Positions 16,194-23,453 of a DNA stretch of 37,698 bases are shown piece after piece. The notes under the pieces were generated by a model. The model saw only the letters and a list, made by a program, of their open reading frames with translations, was not told where the DNA came from and did no database searches. The stretch comes from Jatrophihabitans sp. (lineage in GTDB: Bacteria; Actinomycetota; Actinomycetes; Mycobacteriales; Jatrophihabitantaceae): positions 1 to 37,698 of the forward strand of contig JAICIE010000019.1 of NCBI GenBank assembly GCA_025924515.1. The letters are read 5' to 3'. Made by a program: the position numbers and the translations under genes. Positions within the stretch are counted from its first letter, which is position 1. Every line of letters starts with the position of its first letter.

Positions 16194-17975
16194 TCAGTCC
16201 GCTAGGTCGGCGCCGGTCAACCGCGCGGCGGCCTCGATCATGAGCGCGTGCACGAACGCCTGTGGGAGGTTGCCGCGCATCTGGTGCTCGACGACGTCGA
16301 ACTCCTCGCTGTAGAGCATCGGTGGGCCGCAGGCCGCGCGGGTGCGCTCGAACCAGGCGCGCGCCTCGACCGCGTCCCCGCGACGCTGCAGCGCGAGGGC
16401 GACCAGGAAACCGCACAGGAGGAAGGACCCCTCCGCATCGGCGAGGGGGCGTTCGTCGTGGCGGTACCGGTAGGCGTAGCCGTCGTGCGTCAGCGTGTGG
16501 AGATACGCGTCGAGGGTGGCGCGGGTGCGGGGGTCGTCGGCCGGCACGGCACCGCGCAGGCCCGGAAGAAGCAGCGCGCCGTCGAGGCCCGGATCCTCCG
16601 GCGCCCGCTGCCACCGCCCGGTCTCGTGCACCGCGTGACTGGCAGTGTCGGCGATGATGCGGTCGGCGAGCGCGAGCCACTCCGAACTGCGTGGCCCGGC
16701 CGGAGCCACCGCGCCGGCAGCGCGCAACCCGGCCGCGCAGATCAGCCGACTGTGCGTCCACGGTTTGGGCTCGATCTCCCAGATCCCGGCGTCGGGTTCG
16801 GTCCACCGCTTGGCCACGGCGTCGGCCGCGACCTCGACGGCCGACCAGGCGTCCGTGTCGAGCCGGTCCGCGCGTGCGGCGGCCGACAGCAGCAGCAGCG
16901 CCTCGCCGAAGTTGTCCAGCTGGAACTGCTCGTTGACCCAGTTCCCGACGAGATCGTGGCCGCCCGGATAGCCCGGCAGGTTCAGGTGGCATTGATCAGG
17001 AACCCTGCCGCCGGTGGTCGTGTACGCCGGCCGCAGCTCGGGACCCTCCTCGAGCAGCTTGCCGCTGACGAACTTGACCGCGTCGTCGAGAAGCTCGTAG
17101 CTCTTCAGCGCGGCGACCGCCTCGCCGGTGTAGCACTGATCACGAATCCACACGTACCGGTAGTCGTAATTCCTGCTCGCTTCGGCACGTTCAGGAAGGC
17201 TGGTGGTCGCGGCGGCGACCATTCCGCCACCGCTCGAGGTGAGGCCCCGCAGGACCGCCAGCGAATGCGCCACGTCCGGACCGGCGAGGCAGCCGGTCAC
17301 CATCGGAACCGAGTCGTGCCAGGCCGCCTCGGTGGCCCGCCAGGCTTCGTCCGGATCGACCAGGTCGTCCGGCAGAGTGCCCTCGGCGATCTCCAGCACC
17401 AGGTCGTGGCTGCGCCCGTCCGGGACGTCGAGCTCGAGGCCCAGGCCGTCCTCGTCCTTCTGATGCACCCGTCGGGCCGCTTCGCCGCCGGTCCACCGGA
17501 ATGAGAGCGAGCCGGTGCGACCGGTCCAGATCCCGTTCCGCCGCCGCAGCTCGGACACCGACGCCGAGCCGTACTCGCCGCGGGGGTCCAGCCGCACCGC
17601 GACCTTCGCGTCGCCGTTCCGGGCCAGAACCCGCCGCAGGATCACGGTCCGGTGGGCGTCCGGCGGAAACAGCAGTGCGTCCCGGCATTCGACGATGCCG
17701 TCGGTCGTCACCCACCGGTTGCGCCAGATCAGCGAGCGTTCCTCGTAATAGCCGCCCCAGACGAACCGGCCGACGGGGGTCACCGCGTAACTGCCCATCC
17801 CGCCGATCAAGGAGGTGAACACCGACGGGCTGTCCCACCGCGGCACGCACAGCCAGCAGAGGTCGCCGCGGGGACCGATGATGGCGCCCCGCTCGCCGTC
17901 GGCGATCAGCGCGTACTCGCGCAGGACGTGCGGGTCCGGCCGCGCGCTGGCCGCCGAGATGGCGCTGCGGGTCAT
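16194..17975 (-). CDS. GH15-family glycoside hydrolase (glucoamylase/trehalase-like)
   Basis: 593 residues. The N-terminal beta-sandwich domain (about 15-230) starts with the typical YALIADGERGAIIGPRGDLCWLCVPRWDS. The (alpha/alpha)6 catalytic domain follows with RNYDYRYVWIRD (268-279), QFQLDNFGEAL (350-360), the probable acid E400 in GIWEIE and the probable base E515 in AEGSFLLCGF. Family members hydrolyse alpha-glucosides; mycobacterial relatives are trehalases, others act on glycogen or maltodextrin. The ATG at 17975 overlaps the stop of the preceding gene (ATGA); a longer open frame to 18473 lacks support. It is the last gene of a four-gene minus-strand operon and ends at the terminator. 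Confidence 0.88.
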   Translation of the reverse strand: MTRSAISAASARPDPHVLREYALIADGERGAIIGPRGDLCWLCVPRWDSPSVFTSLIGGMGSYAVTPVGRFVWGGYYEERSLIWRNRWVTTDGIVECRDALLFPPDAHRTVILRRVLARNGDAKVAVRLDPRGEYGSASVSELRRRNGIWTGRTGSLSFRWTGGEAARRVHQKDEDGLGLELDVPDGRSHDLVLEIAEGTLPDDLVDPDEAWRATEAAWHDSVPMVTGCLAGPDVAHSLAVLRGLTSSGGGMVAAATTSLPERAEASRNYDYRYVWIRDQCYTGEAVAALKSYELLDDAVKFVSGKLLEEGPELRPAYTTTGGRVPDQCHLNLPGYPGGHDLVGNWVNEQFQLDNFGEALLLLSAAARADRLDTDAWSAVEVAADAVAKRWTEPDAGIWEIEPKPWTHSRLICAAGLRAAGAVAPAGPRSSEWLALADRIIADTASHAVHETGRWQRAPEDPGLDGALLLPGLRGAVPADDPRTRATLDAYLHTLTHDGYAYRYRHDERPLADAEGSFLLCGFLVALALQRRGDAVEARAWFERTRAACGPPMLYSEEFDVVEHQMRGNLPQAFVHALMIEAAARLTGADLAD

Positions 17976-18331
17976 CGGCGGCCCGTTCGGCAGGCCAGAC
18001 CCAGCGCGGTCGAGACGCCGGCGACCGCGGCGCTGAGCGAGGCCGGCCGCCGGTAACGCCGCGAGAAGGTTGCGAGGGCGACCATGCTCGCGCTGTGCGA
18101 GGCGTCGACGGCGACGCCCGCGTCGACCAGCCGTCGGTCGGGGCGGGCCGCCTGCACCGCAGCCTGCAGCAGCATTCGCCCGCCGAGTACCCGCACGATC
18201 CAGGATCGGGGAACGGCGTCCGGGCCGCTGCTGGCTCTCGCGACCGCCTCGGGCCGCAGCATCAGGGTCGCGCCCAGGGCGCCGGTCACGCCGGCCAGGA
18301 GCCGGATCCGCGCGGCGCGGACGCCGCTCAC
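17972..18331 (-). CDS. small membrane protein, DUF4267-like
   Basis: 119 residues with three or four short hydrophobic stretches (IRLLAGVTGALGATLML, VLGGRMLLQAAVQAA, SASMVALATFS, SLSAAVAGVSTALGLA). The pattern GGRMLLQAAVQ...DAGVAVDASHSASM resembles small uncharacterised actinobacterial membrane proteins. Function unknown. It overlaps both neighbours by four bases (SDR upstream, GH15 downstream), so its product is presumably made in step with theirs. The repeated coupling suggests the three act together, perhaps at the membrane. Confidence 0.7.
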   Translation of the reverse strand: MSGVRAARIRLLAGVTGALGATLMLRPEAVARASSGPDAVPRSWIVRVLGGRMLLQAAVQAARPDRRLVDAGVAVDASHSASMVALATFSRRYRRPASLSAAVAGVSTALGLACRTGRR

Positions 18332-19329
18332 CGGCGCCGGGCCAGCAGGCTGCCGGTGACCGCGACGAGCGCCCCACCGGCGGCGGCGAGCAGGCCGTGA
18401 TGCTCGGACGCCCAGACCTGCGGGTCCTTGCGGTGCGAGCGGCTGTCGAACTCGCCGTGCGCGCCGAAGTCATGCCCGCCGGAACCGTCGAGCGGCTCGA
18501 ACAGATTCGCCGGTGCGTCCGGAGGCTGCGGCTGGTCGGTCTGCTGCGACTTGAAGCCCGTCCTCGCGAGATAGCGGTCGAGCAGGCCGGGCACGACAGC
18601 GTTGGCGGCGATGGTCAGCGCTGCGGTCGTCCCGACCCAGTATTCGCGCCGCGTCGGGTGCTCGGCCGCGTACACGATCGCGTGCGCGGCGAGTTCCGGC
18701 TGGTAGATCGGCGGAACCGGCTGGGCGCGGTTCGGCAGCTTCGACCTCACCCAGGAGAACTGCGGCGTGTTCACCGCGGGCATTTGCACCATCGTCGTGT
18801 GCACGCCGCTCTTGTCGTGCAGCAGCTCACAGCGCAGCGACTCGTTGAAGCCCTGGATCGCGTGCTTGGCGCCGCAGTAGGCGCTCTGCAGCGGGATCCC
18901 GCGGTACGCCAGCGCCGACCCGGTCTGGACGATGACCCCCCGGTCGCGCGGCTTCATGTACTTCAGGGCCGCCTTCGTTCCCCAGATGAAGCCGAAGTAG
19001 CTCACCTCGGTCGCGCGCCGATACTCGTCGGGGCTGATGTCGTCGAACGTCGCGAAGATCGAGGAAAAGGCCACGTTCACCCAGACGTCGATCGGGCCGA
19101 GCTCGTTCTCGATCCGTTCCGCGGCGGCGAGAACGGCGTCACAGTCGGCGACGTCCACGGAGATGGCCAGCGCCTTCCCGCCGGCCTGCCGGACGTCCTC
19201 GGCGGCGGCTTGGAGCCCGACTTCGCCGCGCGCGAGCAGGGCGACCGAGTCGCCCCGCGCGGCGAAGGCTCGGGCGGTGGCGCGGCCGATGCCGCCGCTG
19301 GCGCCGGTGACAACGACGGTCCGGGTCAT
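18328..19329 (-). CDS. short-chain dehydrogenase/reductase with C-terminal membrane anchor
   Basis: 333 residues. The cofactor motif TGASGGIG is at 8-15 and the catalytic triad is S138, Y151 and K155 (YCGAKHA). Beyond the usual 250 residues there is a hydrophilic stretch (about 265-305, DQPQPPDAPANLFEPLDGSG) and a last hydrophobic helix (LLAAAGGALVAVTGSLLA), so the enzyme is likely held to the membrane. A Met-Pro motif near 186-187 (VQMPAVNTPQF) is typical of the classical SDR substrate loop. Substrate unknown. An AAAGGA ribosome site lies upstream of the ATG. It is the second gene of the operon, 17 bases after the preceding one. Confidence 0.87.
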   Translation of the reverse strand: MTRTVVVTGASGGIGRATARAFAARGDSVALLARGEVGLQAAAEDVRQAGGKALAISVDVADCDAVLAAAERIENELGPIDVWVNVAFSSIFATFDDISPDEYRRATEVSYFGFIWGTKAALKYMKPRDRGVIVQTGSALAYRGIPLQSAYCGAKHAIQGFNESLRCELLHDKSGVHTTMVQMPAVNTPQFSWVRSKLPNRAQPVPPIYQPELAAHAIVYAAEHPTRREYWVGTTAALTIAANAVVPGLLDRYLARTGFKSQQTDQPQPPDAPANLFEPLDGSGGHDFGAHGEFDSRSHRKDPQVWASEHHGLLAAAGGALVAVTGSLLARRR

Positions 19330-19346
19330 GGAGAAGGTCCTTTCGG

Positions 19347-19922
19347 TCAGGAAATTGGGATGGTGGGCGGGCGACGGAAGAACCAGGCGAGGGCCCGCTC
19401 AACGGCTAGCGTGACCACGGCGACGCTGAGAGCCGTGCGGGCGTCCGGCCACCTCGGGACCAGGCCGGGGTTCTGCGCCGCCTCCTCCGGGTTGGGATGG
19501 CCTTCGAGATGCGGCCGCCGGGCCAGTGCCCGCAGGTTGGTCGCGGTGCGCCGCAGTTGAGCCTGCTGGCGCCCCTCCCCGTAGCCGTAGCCGGCGTCAC
19601 CCTTCGGCCCGGCGAGCACCGACGTGGCCCGGGCGTAGGTGTCGATCCAGGCCTGCCAACCCGGCTCGTCGTCGGGACCGGTCGGGGATGCGGTGAGCCG
19701 GTGCGGCGCCGGCAACCGGGGATCGGTCGGCAGGCTGGTCAGCAGGTATCCGCGCACGACGTCCACCTCGTGCCACAGCTTCTGCGCGTAGTCGCAGGCG
19801 CTGTCGAGGGCCTCCTTGTAGATCTCGGCCTTGTCCTGCTGCCGGGCGCTCTTCTCCTGCGCCTGGAGGTAGATCTGGTCGGGGTCGATGACCGCCGGCA
19901 GCGGGATTCGTGTCGGTTCCAT
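19347..19922 (-). CDS. unknown protein with C-terminal membrane helix
   Basis: 191 residues, not recognised. The N-terminal half is highly charged and probably helical (IYLQAQEKSARQQDKAEIYKEALDSACDYAQKLW). A proline-rich middle and a Gly/Tyr patch (GDAGYGYGEGRQQ) follow, then a single C-terminal hydrophobic helix (TALSVAVVTLAVERALAWFF). This gives a tail-anchored layout with the bulk in the cytoplasm. It is the first gene of the minus-strand operon and directly faces the MarR operator candidate. The start ATG 19922 has a GAAAGAG site. A longer open frame to 20240 would run through the MarR gene and is rejected. Confidence 0.65.
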   Translation of the reverse strand: MEPTRIPLPAVIDPDQIYLQAQEKSARQQDKAEIYKEALDSACDYAQKLWHEVDVVRGYLLTSLPTDPRLPAPHRLTASPTGPDDEPGWQAWIDTYARATSVLAGPKGDAGYGYGEGRQQAQLRRTATNLRALARRPHLEGHPNPEEAAQNPGLVPRWPDARTALSVAVVTLAVERALAWFFRRPPTIPIS

Positions 19923-19970
19923 GCGTGCTCTCTTTCCCACCCGCTGGCGTGAACCACCTAAATACATCCG

Positions 19971-19989
19971 TACCGCAACAGTTGCGTTA
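19971..19989. promoter_or_regulatory. 19-bp palindrome, MarR operator candidate
   Basis: TACCGCAACAGTTGCGTTA is a palindrome centred on A19980: six perfect pairs (CGCAAC/GTTGCG), one mismatch, then two more pairs. Length and position in the 86-base gap between the divergent marR-like gene and the SDR/GH15 operon are typical of a MarR dimer site. It overlaps a second short repeat, TTGCgttataGCAA (19982-19995), and a TATAGC that may be the -10 of the regulator gene. Confidence 0.55.
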
Positions 19990-20008
19990 TAGCAAATCGG
20001 GTGGTGCG

Positions 20009-20518
20009 ATGAAGGCGATGGCATCCTCCGGGTCCCCGCAGCGACCGGCGTTCGAGGCGCAGGTCGACTCCCTGATGACCGCCTCGCGGGTGCTCGTGGC
20101 GCTGAGCGTGCGCACGCTGGGCTCGGTGCGGCCGGGGGTGACCCCGGTCCAGCTGCGTGCGCTTGCCCTGGTGAGCGGCTCCACCGGGCTGACGATGACC
20201 GAACTGGCCGACGCGCTGGGCGTCCACCCGTCCAATGCAACCCGTGTCTGCGACCGGCTGGTCGGCCTCGGGCTGGTGCGGCGGCGAGAGCACCGCGACA
20301 ACCGCAGGATGTTGTCGGTGGAGCTGACGCCCGACGGTGAGCGTCTTCTCGCTCACATCATGACCGTCCGCCGGCATGCGCTGGCCGAGATCCTGGCCAC
20401 CCTTCCCGGTCCCCGCCGGGCGCAGCTGGCCGACGAGTTGAGCGCGTTCGTCACGGCGGCGCACGCTGCGCTGCCGGATAGCGACCTGACCGCGCTCGGC
20501 TGGGCGCCCGGCACCTGA
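20009..20518 (+). CDS. MarR-family transcriptional regulator
   Basis: 169 residues. The winged HTH is clear: LTMTELADALGVHPSNATRVCDRLVGLGLVRRREHRDNRRMLSVELTPDGERLL (about 70-123), flanked by dimerisation helices. The ATG at 20009 is preferred; GTG or ATG codons upstream lie inside the operator. It is divergent from the four-gene operon ending in GH15 and probably represses both that operon and itself through the palindrome between them. The inducer is unknown. Confidence 0.88.
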   Translation: MKAMASSGSPQRPAFEAQVDSLMTASRVLVALSVRTLGSVRPGVTPVQLRALALVSGSTGLTMTELADALGVHPSNATRVCDRLVGLGLVRRREHRDNRRMLSVELTPDGERLLAHIMTVRRHALAEILATLPGPRRAQLADELSAFVTAAHAALPDSDLTALGWAPGT

Positions 20519-20576
20519 AGGGGCCCGGCGTCGGGTTCACCACCTCGGTCCGGCACGGCGCCAACGGGCACCTGGT

Positions 20577-21434
20577 TCACGACAGCCCCGCCAGCCGGTG
20601 CTGCGCCGCTCGCTCGGCCTCCTGCGCCCGGCCCACCGCCTCCTCGGCCTGCGTGAGAGCCGTGCGCGCCTGCTCGGCCGCCCGGTCCGCCTCCTGCGCG
20701 GCCCGCTCGGCTCGGTGCAGCTCGTGCTCGAGCCGCTCGGCGGCCGACTTCGCCTCCTCGACCGCCGCCGCTGTCCGCTCGACGGTCCGGTCGGCCCGGC
20801 TGCGCTCCTCCCTGGCCTCGATCAGAGCGTTCCGGGCGTCCTCCCAGGCCTGCTCGGCCCGGCGCCGCCGCCGCTCGTCGGCGCCGGACGCGGGCGCCGC
20901 CGCGGGAGCCTGGGCAACGGGCGACGCCGTGCCCGAGGCCGACGGCGGCGCGCTGCCGTCCGGACCGCCGAACCCGCTCGGTGTCAGCCCCGCACTGAGC
21001 CGCCCGGCGGCCAGCCGGCGGGCCGCGTCCGGATCGCCCAGTGCTGCGATCAGCGTCTCCTCCAGGCCGCGGGCCGTGTCGTCGGTCACCCGATGCCCGG
21101 CCTCGGCGCCGATCGCGCGGGCCCGCGCGATCAGAGCCTGCACGACCCGGTGACGCTGTCGGGTGAGAGTGCGCAGCTGCTCGCCCTGCAGGGTCGCCGT
21201 CGCCTCGCGCAGCGCCGCCCCGAGGTCGAGCAGAGGGCCGACCTCGTCGGCGGAACGCCGCGCGAGCTGGTTGGCGAGCCATGCGACGGTGGTGGGCTTG
21301 GCCAACGCGTGGATACTCGCGGCCAGCTCCCGGTCGCCACCGGCGCGGGCCTGCTTCTCGCGCTCGGTGCGGACCGTGGTGAAGCGATCGAGCGGCAGGG
21401 CATACAGCTCGTCGGCCACCTCGTCGAGGTCCAC
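20577..21434 (-). CDS. coiled-coil protein of unknown function
   Basis: 285 residues. The N-terminal part (about 1-150) is a conserved-looking helical domain (VADELYALPLDRFTTVRTEREKQARA, PTTVAWLANQLARR, ALIARARAIGAEAGHRVTDDTARGLEETLIAAL). An Ala/Pro-rich linker (about 155-185) is followed by a long Glu/Arg/Ala coiled coil (about 188-282). I know similar small-domain plus coiled-coil proteins as conserved hypotheticals in actinobacteria. No catalytic motif is seen. The start is GTG 21434, divergent from the RsbW-like gene. Role unknown; a structural or DNA-associated function is only a guess. Confidence 0.65.
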   Translation of the reverse strand: MDLDEVADELYALPLDRFTTVRTEREKQARAGGDRELAASIHALAKPTTVAWLANQLARRSADEVGPLLDLGAALREATATLQGEQLRTLTRQRHRVVQALIARARAIGAEAGHRVTDDTARGLEETLIAALGDPDAARRLAAGRLSAGLTPSGFGGPDGSAPPSASGTASPVAQAPAAAPASGADERRRRRAEQAWEDARNALIEAREERSRADRTVERTAAAVEEAKSAAERLEHELHRAERAAQEADRAAEQARTALTQAEEAVGRAQEAERAAQHRLAGLS

Positions 21435-21442
21435 ACCGAGTA

Positions 21443-21464
21443 CCTACCCCGCGGAACGGGTAGG
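21443..21464. promoter_or_regulatory. inverted repeat in divergent promoter region
   Basis: CCTACCC (21443-21449) and GGGTAGG (21458-21464) form perfect 7-bp arms around 8 bases, in the 85-base gap between the divergent coiled-coil gene and the RsbW-like gene. Operator candidate; no named motif. Confidence 0.3.
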
Positions 21465-21519
21465 CCCTTAACAGCAGGACGACACGGAACTATTCGGACG
21501 ACACGGCGAGGGGTGACCG

Positions 21520-21933
21520 GTGACCACCACGCAGCACACGTATCCGTGCTCGACCACAGCGGTCGGATCGGCGCGGGCCTGGCTGCTGTCGGCTCTGGCC
21601 GCTCAGCTCCCGCCGCACGAACAGGTCACCGAGGTGCTCGACGAGGCTGAGCTGGTGGTGAGCGAGCTCGTGACCAACGCGGTCCTGGCGTCTTGCTCGA
21701 CCGCCACCGTGACGGTCACGACGGACCCGTCCTGTGTCCGCATCGGGGTGGCGGACGACGCTCCGGGACGCCCGACGCTGCTGCATGCCGCCACGGACGC
21801 CGTCCGCGGGCGCGGCCTGGCGATCGTCTGCATGCTGGCGCGCGACTGGGGTGTGAGCCCGGTCGACCACGGCGGCAAGGAGGTGTGGGCGGAGATAACC
21901 CTCCCGCGCAAGGTCGCCGAACTGATGAGATAG
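21520..21933 (+). CDS. RsbW/SpoIIAB-like ATP-binding protein (anti-sigma kinase type)
   Basis: 137 residues, a free-standing GHKL ATPase domain. The N box is ELVVSELVTNAV, the G1 box ADDAPGRP, and the G2 box RGRGLAIV. Such proteins either hold sigma factors and phosphorylate STAS proteins, or act in less defined switches; actinobacteria have many. No sigma factor or STAS gene is adjacent. The GTG at 21520 follows GAGGGG. It lies 4 bases before the CYTH-CHAD gene, which suggests joint expression with polyphosphate- and glucan-related proteins, an unusual setting. Confidence 0.82.
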   Translation: MTTTQHTYPCSTTAVGSARAWLLSALAAQLPPHEQVTEVLDEAELVVSELVTNAVLASCSTATVTVTTDPSCVRIGVADDAPGRPTLLHAATDAVRGRGLAIVCMLARDWGVSPVDHGGKEVWAEITLPRKVAELMR

Positions 21934-21937
21934 GCGC

Positions 21938-23407
21938 ATGCCCGAGACAGCCCGGGAACGCGAGGACAAGTACGAGGTTCCGCCCGGGTTCGTCCTGCCG
22001 GATCTCCGCCCTGCCCTGCCGGACGGCGGATCCCTCGAGCAGCGCACGCTGCAGCTGACCAGCATTTACTTCGACACCCACTCGCACGACCTGCGCCGCG
22101 CCCGCCTCACCCTGCGCCGCCGCGACGGCGACGCGGATGTGGGCTGGCACCTGAAGATTCCCGCCGGCGTCGCCCGGACCGAGCTGCGCGAACCCCTCAC
22201 CGACGACATGCCACAGCGGCTGCTCGACCTCACCTTCGGCGTACGCGGCGGCCGCGGGCTGCACCGGGTCGCCGAGCTGCGCACCGAACGCCGGGTCTGC
22301 CGGCTCCTGGACGCTGACGCCGCGCTGCTCGCCGAGGTCGTCGACGACCGGGTGCACGCGGCGGGAACCGGGCCCGAGGCGGTCGTCAGCGACTGGCGTG
22401 AGCTGGAGGTGGAGCTCGGCGCCGCGGACGAGGACCTGCTGGCATCGGTCGGAGCGCTGCTGCAGCGGGCCGGCGCCACCCCCGCCTCCTACGGATCCAA
22501 GCTCGAGCGGGCGTTGGCGGCCCCGGTCGCCGGCGCGCCGGAGCATGCGGCGGCCACGGTCGGCAGCACCGTGCAGGCGTACCTGCGTGCGCAGGTTGCC
22601 GCGTTGCTCGCCGGCGACGTCGGGCTGCGCCGCGGCGAGGACGTGGTGCACTCGACCCGGGTGGCGACCCGGCGTCTGCGTGCGAGCCTGCGCACCTTCA
22701 CGCACCTGTTCACCGGGACGGAGGCCGCCGAGCTCGAGGCGCAGCTTCGCGACCTCACGCTCGCGCTCGGGGCGGTGCGCGACGCCGAAGTGCTGCACCG
22801 CCGCCTGGTCGCAGCGGTGGAGGCGCTTGCTCCCGAGGTCGCACTCGGCTCGGCTCGGGCCCGCATCGACGAGGCCCTTCTCGGGCTGCGCACGCGGGCC
22901 GGGGAGCAGCTGGCCCGCCGCATGGACGGCGAGCAGTACGTGCAGCTGCTCGACTCGGTGCGGGGCTTCGCCGACGACCCACCGTTCGCGCCGGCCGCCC
23001 TGCGTCCCGCTGCGAAGATCAACAAGGACGTGCGGCGCGCCGGCAAGCGGTTCGGCAAGCGCATCGACGCAGCGCTGGTCGACGGCTCCGACGCGTCGCT
23101 GCACCGCGCCCGCAAGGCGGCCAAGCGGGCGCGGTATGCGGTCGAGGCTGCGGCGCCCGTCCTCCCCCGCAACGCGGCCGAGACGCTCGAGCGGTTCAGG
23201 GCGCTGCAGGATCTGCTCGGCGACCAGCACGACGCAGTGGCGGCGGCGCAGCTGCTGCTCGACCTCGGCCGGCAGGCCGGCAGGCGACGTGCCAACGGCT
23301 TCACTCTGGGGCTGCTGTACCAGCGACAGCTGGACGAGTCCGACCGCCTGCGGGCGGCGCTGGCGGGGGTCGCCGAGCCGGTTAGGGGCGTCGATTTCAC
23401 GGGGTAG
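21938..23407 (+). CDS. CYTH-CHAD domain protein (triphosphatase / polyphosphate-linked)
   Basis: 489 residues. Residues 1-195 are a CYTH domain with the ExExK-type motif near the N-terminus (EREDKYEV) and tunnel-lining charged strands (LTSIYFDT, RARLTLRRRDGD, WHLKIP, VVSDWRELEVEL). CYTH enzymes hydrolyse inorganic or organic triphosphates. Residues 205-470 are a CHAD domain of conserved-histidine helices (VVHSTRVATRRLRASLRTF, LHRARKAAKRARYAVE), which bind polyphosphate granules. The start ATG 21938 lies four bases after the RsbW-like stop, and malQ follows after 46 bases. Activity on a specific triphosphate is not predictable here. Confidence 0.87.
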   Translation: MPETAREREDKYEVPPGFVLPDLRPALPDGGSLEQRTLQLTSIYFDTHSHDLRRARLTLRRRDGDADVGWHLKIPAGVARTELREPLTDDMPQRLLDLTFGVRGGRGLHRVAELRTERRVCRLLDADAALLAEVVDDRVHAAGTGPEAVVSDWRELEVELGAADEDLLASVGALLQRAGATPASYGSKLERALAAPVAGAPEHAAATVGSTVQAYLRAQVAALLAGDVGLRRGEDVVHSTRVATRRLRASLRTFTHLFTGTEAAELEAQLRDLTLALGAVRDAEVLHRRLVAAVEALAPEVALGSARARIDEALLGLRTRAGEQLARRMDGEQYVQLLDSVRGFADDPPFAPAALRPAAKINKDVRRAGKRFGKRIDAALVDGSDASLHRARKAAKRARYAVEAAAPVLPRNAAETLERFRALQDLLGDQHDAVAAAQLLLDLGRQAGRRRANGFTLGLLYQRQLDESDRLRAALAGVAEPVRGVDFTG

Positions 23408-23453
23408 GTGTTCGCCCGACCGCGGACCCCGAGCGCACGGCGGAGGACAGCCA

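Noticed and set aside
17976-18473. Upstream extension of the GH15 frame
   Set aside because: It overlaps the small membrane protein gene; the ATG at 17975 gives the normal family N-terminus and an ATGA overlap.
22398-23453. Upstream extension of the amylomaltase frame to 1013 codons
   Set aside because: It overlaps the whole CHAD domain in another frame, and the ATG at 23454 has a proper ribosome site and a normal MalQ N-terminus.
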